Source: Kondoa malvinella
Taxonomy: Eukaryota > Basidiomycota > Agaricostilbomycetes > Agaricostilbales > Kondoaceae
Assembly (NCBI GenBank): GCA_039545315.1
Contig: BCIM01000003.1
Span: forward strand, 1,189,637 to 1,253,636
Length of the DNA: 64,000 bases
Reading direction: 5' to 3'
Shown: in pieces, positions 28,636-38,346 of the stretch
Layout: each line of letters starts with the position of its first letter
Position numbering within the stretch: position 1 is the first letter of the stretch
Translations under genes and position numbers: made by a program
Notes under the pieces: generated by a model
The model's database searches: none
The model's input: the letters and a program-made list of their open reading frames with translations, nothing else
What the model was told of the DNA's origin: nothing

Positions 28636-30171
28636 TGCTTATTCGTATATTATACTTGTAATTGACTTGAACTGAACGGTACGAGGTCAAGATATTTACC
28701 TCGACTATTTCTTGCCTTTGGCCAGCCAGCTTGTGTGTTTTCGTCTTCTCGCTTTCTGTATCTGCCTCCTCTCGTCGTGTTCGTAGAGCAGAGTCGCTTT
28801 TATACACGGATCACGTTCAGGATATCGAGTTCTATTGCTCCGTTCTTGTCTTTCGTACAAGGGCGTGCGATAACCTCAATAACGCAGGATACAAAGTGAA
28901 AGCCATCGTACCCTCACATGGAAAAGGAAACGTCTTGCGCTCAGTCTATCACTATTAGAACGATGCGTTGAAAGTCGTTTCCGGGTCTCTTTGGCTTTCA
29001 GGATTCTGGTGCTATTGCCCCGTATGCACAGCCAACGAGCCAGAATCCACGCACAGTCGCTGCCTTTCCTTATGTCTCTCGTTCCTCACGCAGAGACAAA
29101 CCCTCATGTTCGCGAGAGCGGATAGGGATCAGCGACGACCGGATCTTTTACGCTTGCTATTCTCGCCGGTGTCCCTTGCGCAAGCTTGAGACAGAAGCCT
29201 CCTTTCATGTTGATGGCAAGTAAAAGCAGGTTAGCGGCTCGATATCTGTGATCTTATCTTTGGGCTTGCTCCCAGCACTCTGCTCGGAACACTGCTACAC
29301 ACGAGGAGCTTCTAAAGCTCGACGAGTACCCCAAGCTGTCCTTCAAGTCAACCTTCTTCTTTCGGGGAAACTAATGACGAATGACTTGATTCCTTGCGTT
29401 CGGCTCTCTCTTTTGGTCGGACAGGCAATGCTTCATTAGCCACCCGCTACAACACGCTCGCTTTCGCTGCTCGCAGGTATCATCTCCTAGTACAGCCACT
29501 CACAGACGTGTAAAGGCATCAGCCTTCTCTTCGCAAAGCACCTCACACAAGAACTCTCTCCTCCGGTCTCACTACACTTTTCTAGACTCCAATGTCCTGC
29601 TTACATCCACTACATTGTCTTCCGAGCTGGTTGAACAAGTATCAGATCTGACTGATGGACAACGACAGAGCATGCAATGCCTCCGGGACGTCGGCCTAAC
29701 AGTGCAATCTTTCCCCGATTTCTACTGAGAAAAGGGAGGGATTGTCGCTGTTCGCCCGTTTGCATAGAGTTACGCGCTCGTTCTCTTGTCGCATACCATT
29801 TTCATGTCTTTCATGGCACAGTTGGTGCAAGATGTCTGTTCGATCTGCATGCTCGTTTGTTCCGTGTAGTGGTTTGGCTTTCTCATTGTATAAAGAGTCA
29901 AAGAAGTTTTTGTGTTGCTGGAGGAAGTTGTTCTCTTTTCGTGATTTTTGTGAATCGAGCACCGTCTGCCATCGAGTGCATCCTCGAGTGAGTGAGATGA
30001 AATTGGCGATGTGGCTATCAGACGGATCGAGCTGTTTGCATACAAAGGCCACTTGAAGCTTCATTTAGGACCTGTTCGCCAGAGAAAGACCATGGCAATT
30101 GTAGGATGTCTGATATTCTGAAGGTCTCCCGTTGTACATTTTTCTGCTAGTAATACATGTCTATTTTCACT
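28636..30171. other. Long intergenic region without a convincing gene
   Basis: This 1.5 kb stretch between Ysh1 (starts 28635, minus) and the stop of LYS2 (30172, minus) contains only short, overlapping ORFs on both strands with no domain, signal peptide or consistent splice pattern. I see no tRNA-like T-loop. It should contain the LYS2 3' UTR and Ysh1 promoter; a non-coding RNA cannot be excluded. Confidence 0.5.
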
Positions 30172-33100
30172 CTATCGCCCGCTTCGTCCAATATGCCTTG
30201 TGCCAGAAAGATCTATTACCGGCAATGCTTCTGCTCCTTCTGTCTTAGGAGGCGGATCGAGGAAACCAGTCGCAACCAGCCAAGCAAGATAACGCCCAAG
30301 CAGCTGAGAGTCGACTGTTATTGCTTCCTGTCGTTGACCTGACCTCAACAGTGCTGCGGTGTTGGTGTCGTCTAGTTCTGGTCCCTTAGTGCTCGTTGGT
30401 AGATCTTCCAATACGTAATGCAGAAGCGGGAAGAGTGCGTTATCTTGACTCTTCAGGACGTGTTGTTCAAGCTTGTGTCGCCATACAAGGTATTCGATCT
30501 TTTCTACTTGATAACCGTACTTTGGTAATGCGGCAAGGAAATCATTGAAGCGGATGGTCGGTCTTGCAGTTACATTGTAGACAGGCATTTCGTCCGCTGG
30601 AGCGTTGACCGTAGCCAACTTGACAATCGTAGAAATGTGATCGACCGGAACCATGTTGAATCTGTTGTAGATGTCAGGGGAATGACCAAGTTGTACACAG
30701 CCTTTGACTAGACGCCAAAGGAAATCGTCGGTGTTCATGACTGCTGATTGAGTGTCGCCAACGATGTAGGAAGGTCGAATGATTCCGCCTCGAAGCCCAC
30801 GTTTGCCAGCCTCGAACAGCAGCTTCTCGCAAACCCATTTGGTTTGCGCATAGCCAGTGGAGAGCAGGAATCTTGATCCTTCCAGATCATCAGTCTCGAG
30901 GATACCTTTGCCGCCTTTAGAGATCAGACTTTCAGATAGCGTGACATAGTGAGCAGGTGCCTCAAAGACAGCAGTAGTCGACACAAAGGTGAGAGTCTTC
31001 GGTCGACCTTGATTGACCATGTCGAGCGCAGTCATTGTGCCGACAACGTTGGCAGGGCGGAGCTTGGAATATGGGTAGACCCAATGGACCTGTGTTCAAG
31101 CATTAAACAGGTGCAACTAAAGCAAAGCGATACACTCACTAGAGCACCGTTATGCACAATCATGTCTACCTCCTCGCATACTTGATCCCATTGAGAGGCT
31201 TGCAGGCCAAACTTGTCCGAATCCAAATCACCAGCCAACACTTGTAGTCGACCCTGCGATACCCATGAGCTGTCCCAGCATCCTCGTCCAGAAGATGCAT
31301 CTTCCGTCCGCGCCAAAGCCTCCGCATCTGATTTGGCTCGTACGAGACATATGACCTTTTGGACCGAAGGTGTGCGCTGAAGGAGATCTTTCAAGATGAA
31401 AGCGCCAAGGAAGCCTGTTGCGCCAGTCAAAAAGACGGTCTTGGGTCCGCTTGAAGTAGGGATTGGTGCATAGCTCTTGGGCAGCTTCTGTAGCAGCTTC
31501 GCTAGATCGTCTGCATATGGCGAAGTCGACGGTTTCGGTATTTCTGACGTGTTGGCCGAGGTAGTGGCTGAATTGACTAAGCCAAAGTCATCACTGTTGA
31601 TTCTGGCCAGCTCAGCAGCCAGTTGTCGTAAGGTTGGGAAGTCGAAGACAGCTCCGAGCGGAGCTGGAATGCCTAGGCCGTTTCTGATCTCGAAGATGAG
31701 ACGAGTAGCCAGTATAGAATGGCCACCTAGATCGAAGAAGCTTTCGTCGAGAGGTATTTCGGAAGGTGCTTGAGGTAGGAGGCGAGCCCAAACATCATGA
31801 AGCTTGCGTTCGGTCGGGGTCAGGTTGCTCAAATTCTTGGGCTTGCTAGCAGGAGGAGCAGTAGCGGTATCAGGGAAAGGTAGAGCGGGCTTGTCGACCT
31901 TGCCATTCGGATTGAGTGGCATGCGAGCCAGAGGGACAAAGACTGCATAAGCGTGTCAGAGCAGCCTAAATATACTGGGGCATCTCTCACGAGTCGGAAT
32001 ACTGTAACTAGGAAGCTTCGTCCGGAGATAGTCCCTGAGCACTTTAATCAGGCGTTGATGCTTGCGAACACCTTTTAAGATCGGCTCTTGCACCGAATCG
32101 CTTTCTTCAGCGCTAATTAAAGCATCGACTTCTTTGCCTTGCAGCGGCACAAAGTAGCTGACGAGAACCTTCTCTTCATCTTTGTCTCTTCTGACCAATG
32201 TGACGTTCTCTCTGACCAGAGGATGTCGCGAAAGATGCGTATCGATCTCGCCCAATTCGATGCGAAAGCCTCGAATCTTGATCTGGTCGTCTGCTCTTCC
32301 GGTGCACTCCACGATTCCATCAGGCCCATAACGACCCAAATCACCAGTGCGATACATCCTGTCCCTAACACCTTTCCAATGCTTAGACCAAGGCTCGCCA
32401 GGTTCAGTGATAGTGTCCTTGAACTCGACTCCGGAAGTGAACCAATTCGCGACAAACTTTTCTTTCGTCGCATCAGGCAGTTGCAAATAGCCTTCGGCCA
32501 ATCCGCCCGATCTGACATATATCTCACCAATCTCGCCCACACCGCAGATCGAGTTGGGATCGTTGCGATTGACGACTAGAAGCTGGACGTTAATCATTCC
32601 TGATCCGGCTGGCATAATGTCTTTTCGACTGCTGAGGAAGGCTGGGTCGGATGATCGACTAGGGATAGCAAAGTATGACACGGCGCGTTGAGTTTCGGTT
32701 GTACCAAACATGTTGATGATGTTGACATTCTCAGCGAGCTGTTGTAGACGAGTACAGTCTCGCTTGGTAAGGATATCGCCAACGAAGAAGGCATTGCGCA
32801 GGGAAGGGATCTGTCTAGTCGCTTGAGCAGAAAGAAGTTGACCCATAGCTGGAGTCAAATGAGTGACTGTGATTTCGCTGTCAGCCATCCAATCGGCCAA
32901 CCTGCCTGGAGTGCCAATATCTTCTGCAGTCGGGATATGAAGCTGGGAACCAAGGAATAGCGGCGTAAAGACTGCAATACAGTCAGCCCTCATTTACTAC
33001 CAATGAGAGGCAAAACCTACTATCCCGCTGAATTGGATCATGAGCAATCCCGCTCAACATGGTAAACTTCTCCTTCTCATTCATTCCATACCGCTCAGCC

Positions 33101-34617
33101 ATCCAAGGGAAGAAATGGGTCAAGCTGAAATGTCTTCCTCTGACGCCTTTGGGTATTCCCGTGCTACCGGAAGTGAAGGACAAAGTGCCCACGGAATCTG
33201 GACCTAGATGTATACCAGTCGGCTTGTTGGCAAGATCTAAAAGAGGGGCAAAGGCATCTTGAGCGTCTCCACTTGTGAGCACGCCAGAGTCGGAGAGTTG
33301 CAGTGCTGGTACTTCGACTTTGACTTGTAGCTGTTCTGTAACGTACTGTCGGACGGTAGGTAAGAGTTTGCCAGCACGAGCGAGTACGACAAGAGCTCGA
33401 GGTTGGGCGACTTGCAGATAGATGGTTTGACGAGCCGGTGGGTATGCGGGATCTAAAATTTATAATCAGCTTTTTGCTGTAAGTAAGACGGAAAGGACTT
33501 CACCAATGACAGAGAAGGTCGCTCCTGCTTTAAGGACACCCATAACGGTCACAACTAGATCCACATTCCTTGTGCTATACACCGTCACAACATCTTCCCT
33601 TTCAACACCAGACTTGACCAAATAATGGGCCAACAGGTTCGAAGCTTCGTCGATCTGCTTGTAAGTGAACTGCCGTTTCTTATTCGGCGGGGCTTCACCA
33701 GACGCAGTCACAGTTGCATTCGGGTCAGTATACGATTCGACGATGCATATCCGCTCTGGGTGAGCAGCGGCATTGCGCGAAAAGATGTCGGTAATGGCGC
33801 CTCTAAAGCCATTGAATTCTAGATCTGCCTTTGGATCTGGTAGAATGGCTTTCTGGGTAGGTGTGACCAGAGAGATGCTGCCTATTGGATGATGCGGATG
33901 CGTCGACGCAAAGGAAATGACTTGGCTGAGCTGTTCGATAACTTGTTCCATGCGAGCTTGGGTAAAGAGCAAAGAGTTGTAGTGCAGCCGTAATGTGAAT
34001 TTGGGCAAGATAGAGTCGTGAGACGATGAAGCGGAATGCTCTGTAGGATCCGCTAGCGAAACAAAGACCGTCCAATCTGTTGACAACGAAGTAGATTCAA
34101 GAAAGCGAGCTTGCGTCTTGTCTGTATCATCTAAGAACCGAGTCCGGAACAGAGGACCAGTGCCTTCTTCTCGACCAAGCGCGGTATTGAGCGCGTCAAA
34201 GGGAACAACATCTGCTTCGGCTTCCTGTTCTAAGAACTGAATTTTGCGCACAAGGGACCAGAAGGAGTCTTGCGGTTCCAGCTTGACTCGCAATAGTAGA
34301 GGATCTTGGGATGCAGGGCTAGATGTCGCCAGCACCATGTCATGGTCCGAAGTATAACGATGCAACAGCACGACGAAAGCAGACAGCAGCAGCTGAAAGG
34401 GTGAAGGTCTGGCAGCAAGTGTTGGTGATGAATCCTCTTCTTCGTCCTCTTCCGTGTAGCTCAAACGCATGACAGCTCGACCAATTCGATCATCCAAAGT
34501 TTTTGACACTCGTCCGTCGACTGTCTTCTCTGGCGAAGGCCTGTTGTAATCTGCAGGCAATACCATGCTTGGTATCCCATTCAGCCTTGTCTTCCATTTT
34601 TCTAGTCTGTCTTCCAT
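30172..34617 (-). CDS. LYS2: Alpha-aminoadipate reductase Lys2
   Basis: This large NRPS-like enzyme activates, tethers and reduces alpha-aminoadipate to the semialdehyde in fungal lysine synthesis. The N-terminal condensation-like region starts [16 protein letters not shown]. The adenylation domain follows: [87 protein letters not shown] and [14 protein letters not shown]. The carrier domain has [14 protein letters not shown], where the Ser takes phosphopantetheine from Lys5. The reductase domain has [32 protein letters not shown] and SSGYAQTKW-like [12 protein letters not shown]. The upstream in-frame Met-like codon is TTG, so I start at the ATG at 34617. Introns are few, near 33450-33510, 32965-33020, 31945-31990 and 31090-31140. 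Confidence 0.97.
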
Positions 34618-34766
34618 TGCTGCGCGCTTGAGAAGTCGGCTGTTTGAGGGAGATGTTGACAAATTGCATGACTCGAACCGAAAGGTAGAATTCTAAGGTC
34701 GATGTGGTACACAGTATACGTCTATTGTAGGATAACCCCATGCATTTGTAACCAACCCGCGATGCC

Positions 34767-35883
34767 CTACAAGTGAGACAAAACAGCCTTGACAGAGGAA
34801 GCCTCGATATCGCGGCCTGACTCAATCCCAGCATAGGTGACTTTCAGACTACAAAGCACGTCATCTCAAGAGCTTGGATAGCTTGTAGAGACGAGACATA
34901 CTCATCAATGATCAAAGCAAATCGCTTAGCACGGACGCCGAGACCCATAGCAGACAAATCCTAGATCGTTCCTCAGCGACAAGGTAGGAGAGAAGGATGT
35001 GAGCTTACCTGAGTAAGACCAGCTTTGCTTAGCCATTCTGCGGATCCATCGGCGATGAATTTCAAGTTGTGTCCTTTTCCGATTCATCAGTTGTTGTCGA
35101 CTGAGAACCAGGCAGCGGAAGCTAACCCTTTAGCACTTTGGCCCTGTAAAAGTCGTCGGCAGTGCAATGCAAGAGGAAGTGGTGCGAACTTACCAAGCGC
35201 TCATCACGAACCTATTGAAAAGTAATCAAGGGTTACAGAATTGAGCAAATACAAAGCAAACAACTGACATGTCATTCGTCGCAACGACTATTGACTCCCG
35301 AGTTAGCACAGTAAATGAAGAATTGACACAAAGCCTGACCGTAGACTGGCACATCCTTGAACTTTTCGGAAGATTTTCCAACTTCTTGAATGAAGGCTGT
35401 ACTTTGGCTCAGCCTGCATAGCATATGCTAGTCTTTCACGACACTTACGAGGAATGTGCTTTTCCTGGCAACCGCTGCTCTACGTGTTAGAGGTGTCAAC
35501 TCAATACCGATGCAACTCACGGAGCTAGCATAATGTATTAGCATTCAAGCTAGATACATCAAGCAGAACAGAAGCTCACTGAAAGCGCCTGAGATATTAT
35601 CAGCTACGACAGCATCGTCATGCGGAAGACAGACCTGGAACACCGACGAGAACGACTCTCTTTCCCTTCCACTCGTCAGTAGACAGCCTTCCAGGTAATT
35701 GGCACATGTCTAGCGGGTCATCTTCCTTGACTGCAATGTACTGTCGATAGATTTCAAAAGGGCTGCACGATAAATATACAAAAACGTACTGCAAAGCTAC
35801 CCTCGGGGACGCTGTCGCCTAAAGAAAAAGCTCAGCGCGCTGTCCACGGCTTCAATGAGCGCGACCGTACCTTCTTTGATCAT
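34767..35883 (-). CDS. Type II peroxiredoxin (Prx5/Ahp1/PMP20-like) in many tiny exons
   Basis: About 170 residues are spread over roughly eleven exons in 1.1 kb. Joined in frame: [131 protein letters not shown] and VTYAGIESGRDIEASSVKAVL. The VPGAFTPGC loop with its peroxidatic Cys identifies a Prx5/Ahp1-type thiol peroxidase that reduces hydroperoxides with thioredoxin or glutathione. There is no clear targeting sequence, so it is probably cytosolic; the C-terminal SHL resembles a PTS1 signal, so peroxisomal location is possible as in PMP20. The stop lies 149 bp from the LYS2 start on the same strand. Confidence 0.88.
35521..35524 (-). other. 4-nt micro-exon of the peroxiredoxin gene
   Basis: The four bases CTCC sit between a gctag acceptor and a gtgagt donor, with 55-nt and 46-nt introns on either side. 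Adding them restores frame and gives F-T-P-G-C; skipping them shifts frame and loses the catalytic Cys. Confidence 0.7.
35580..35588 (-). other. 9-nt micro-exon of the peroxiredoxin gene
   Basis: The nine bases supply G(partial)-A-F-T(partial) of the catalytic VPGAFTPGC loop. They are flanked by a tctcag acceptor and a gtgagc donor. Confidence 0.78.
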
Positions 35884-36328
35884 CCTGATTCAAGGGTAGG
35901 GGTGCATATTTTAGTTGGCTTTTAATGTTTGCTGATAGGGATCTGCAAGCGTACGACTGCATGACGCGCGGTTCAGCTGCAGATATACGTGTAAGAGCTC
36001 AGCACGAACCATGTCTATAGCTTCTAAAAGTCGAGCACGTTGTTAAGGACCAAGAGAGGACCGCGCAGGGAGAGCGAGGGAGAGCGTCATCAGTCAGCAA
36101 GTAGAGTCATCAACTCGCAGCATGCAGAGCAGTCTGACAGGCGGTCAGGTACACGGTACAATTAACAAAGCAATTGCATTACATTCAGAGGGCTCCCAAT
36201 ACAATTTGACAGTATCCAGAACATTCTCTTTTTCGCAGGCGTATGTGCAAGGCTATCGAAGAGCTGCAGGCGATGCAGAAGAAGTAGTGCACGACAAGAG
36301 GACAGCTTCTGCACGACGAGAGGACAGC
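35884..36328. other. Intergenic region
   Basis: This is about 445 bp between the peroxiredoxin start and the alcohol dehydrogenase stop (both minus strand). No gene is seen. Confidence 0.5.
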
Positions 36329-37558
36329 TTAGTCGAAAACGAGAATAGCCTTGACGCAAGTGCCGTCATGCATCTCGTGTTCCGCCTGTACGAAAGAGCG
36401 TCTATTGTAAGCAATGGAAAGAAGGAAGAGGAGGAAGGGGTCGTGCTCACCTTTTCCAGGTCTTTGTAATTGTACTTGGTGCTGATCTTATCCAAAGGAA
36501 GCTTGCCATTCTTGTACATTTGGACAAGTTCGGGAATGAATTGTTGTGTTTGTCCATCGCCCTCGACACAGCCGACGATCGACCTGATGGATGCATAAGG
36601 TTGAAGATCAAGGCAGTACACGATATTTGAGCTCACCTGATATGCGAAAGGAATTCCATTGACGCGATTTCCTACTTCCGAGTGTTTAGTACAACTCGAT
36701 AGGATTGGAAGAAGAGTTAGCCTACCATAGGCTGGGTTGAAGCACCGATCTGAACCATTGTACCGCGAACGCCAGTGGAAAGCTAGCAACAGGATCAGAA
36801 CGCGACGAGATACAGCAATTGTTGACCTACGAAAGCCGCTCTGCAAGCTTTTGGTGCTCCAGTACACTCGAAAGCATATCTAACACCAGCATCCTTGGTG
36901 TATTTCATGACTTCTGTCGGTACGTCGCAAGTCTTTGGGTTGAGCACATGAGAAGCGCCAAAGGACTTGGCTTGTTCTAGTCTGCTGTCCACTAGATCTA
37001 CCGCAATAATGTTCTTGACTCCCAGAGATAGAGCAGCGAAGAGTGCCGAGAAACCAACGGATCCAAGACCAGAAATGAGAATTGTGTCTTCTGGACTTGG
37101 TTTGCCCACGTTGAGTACACCGCCAGCGCCGGTCTGCTCCAAGAGATCAGCTGAGATTCTTGCCTCGTCAAACAGACTCACTTGGATGCCGCAGCCAATC
37201 GAACACAATAGCTCAAGATCAACATCCTTTGCTACAACCACGCACTGGATACCAAGTCAGTCAGCTCGCCTACAGGAGAAAGGTGGCCGGCACTCACAGA
37301 GCGCTCCTTGACAATTCCGTGAGTACCAAAAGAGCTCTGACCAAAGAAACTGCCTTGGACTCGAGTGCCATCTTCCAAAGTGCCCACATCGGCCGAACCA
37401 TTGCTTCTCGTCTTGCCAAAGTTGATAGGGTACCAAGTAAGGCAAGCGACTCTATCATCTGATTGGCAGTTCTTGCATCCCTGGCAAGAAGCCCAAGATA
37501 GTAGAACGTGATCGCCAACTTTGACGTCTTTGACTTTCGAACCAATCTTTTCTACCAT
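36329..37558 (-). pseudogene. Zinc-type alcohol dehydrogenase (MDR family) lacking its N-terminal part
   Basis: The sequence begins MVEKIGSKVKDVKVGDHVLL, which corresponds to about residue 70 of a medium-chain alcohol dehydrogenase. The structural zinc loop is intact (SCQGCKNCQSDDRVAC), as are ELLCSIGCGIQ (third catalytic-zinc ligand Cys), the Rossmann motif ILISGLGSVGFSA, NIIAVDLVDSRLEQAK, GVRYAFECTG and IRSIVGCVEGD. The C-terminal exon closes normally (CVKAILVFD). Missing are the first catalytic-zinc Cys and the GHE motif that should precede VEKIG. Upstream minus-strand sequence shows possible remnants (MVKREVNFALFDL near 37710-37750, then RIPSLVG) but they lie in different frames with stops between. 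The body resembles aryl-alcohol or glutathione-type dehydrogenases. It may be a decayed gene or have 5' exons I could not resolve. Confidence 0.7.
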
Positions 37559-38346
37559 ATCAGACCGACCCTTGACGCAGCTGCATCTTCATCCCCCATG
37601 TCATACAGGTATATCCGCTCGAGCATGAAGGTATCAAGGACTTCTGTGCACTCTGGCCCACCAGAGAAGGTATACGAGCCTTCAGGGTATCGGCTATTGG
37701 TGGAACAAATCGAAGAGTGCGAAATTGACTTCTCGCTTGACCATGCACCAGCAAGTGCTAGTGTAAGGCTGAAGAGCAAGTCATGGTATGAGTACAAGCT
37801 ATGTTGTCTGCTGTATACAATGCCAATGCCTTAAATGCACAGGGGAACGTTTTGGATGGCTCTCGTATTTGCTTCTCTCTGTCGTATGCTCGCGCTCGTA
37901 TAGCCTGCAATGCATGCTCTGAGCGCATGAGTACATTGCTATGTGTGCTGCTACAACCTCTATTGTCCATTCCTATTCCTATTCCTCTAGCAAGCCGGAT
38001 TTGTGCATGAGTGCATCTGTACTAGAACAAGTCTATCGGACTGATGTTCTGAATGATACGAATTCCTCAGAGCGACCGTTGCCTGCTTTCCTTACTATCT
38101 TGATCTTGGTATCTTCGTGTTGATGCTGGGTATTCTTACTGAGGTGATTTCTTCTATCCCTGTCTACATGGCGTGCTAGGCTCTGTCGAGTCTATGAGGT
38201 ACTATTCTAGTGCCTCACACCTTGTCCTCGAGCAAGAGCTTCAGACAGCGCGTGTTTTGGACTGGAGGAGGACCGAAACCGAGAGATAGCGCATAGATTA
38301 TTGAAACTTCTTCCACGAGTCAACAGGATCACCTTGCCTCTGCTTC
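37559..38346. other. Region upstream of truncated dehydrogenase; no firm gene
   Basis: A plus-strand ORF starting with ATG at 37598 (MSYRYIRSSMKVSRTSVHSG) runs to 37834 but has no recognised family and overlaps possible dehydrogenase remnants on the other strand. The rest of the 790 bp shows nothing convincing. Confidence 0.4.

Noticed and set aside
29677..30064. Overlapping ORFs on both strands downstream of LYS2
   Set aside because: Four frames are open at once over about 370 bp with no domain, signal peptide or consistent splice sites; open frames alone are weak evidence.
34490..34834. Alternative LYS2-region frame starting MQFVNISLKQ
   Set aside because: It is out of frame with the condensation-like domain; [14 protein letters not shown] at 34617 fits Lys2.
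36122..36469. Plus-strand ORF with Arg/Glu-rich sequence
   Set aside because: It is antisense to the final exons of the dehydrogenase gene.
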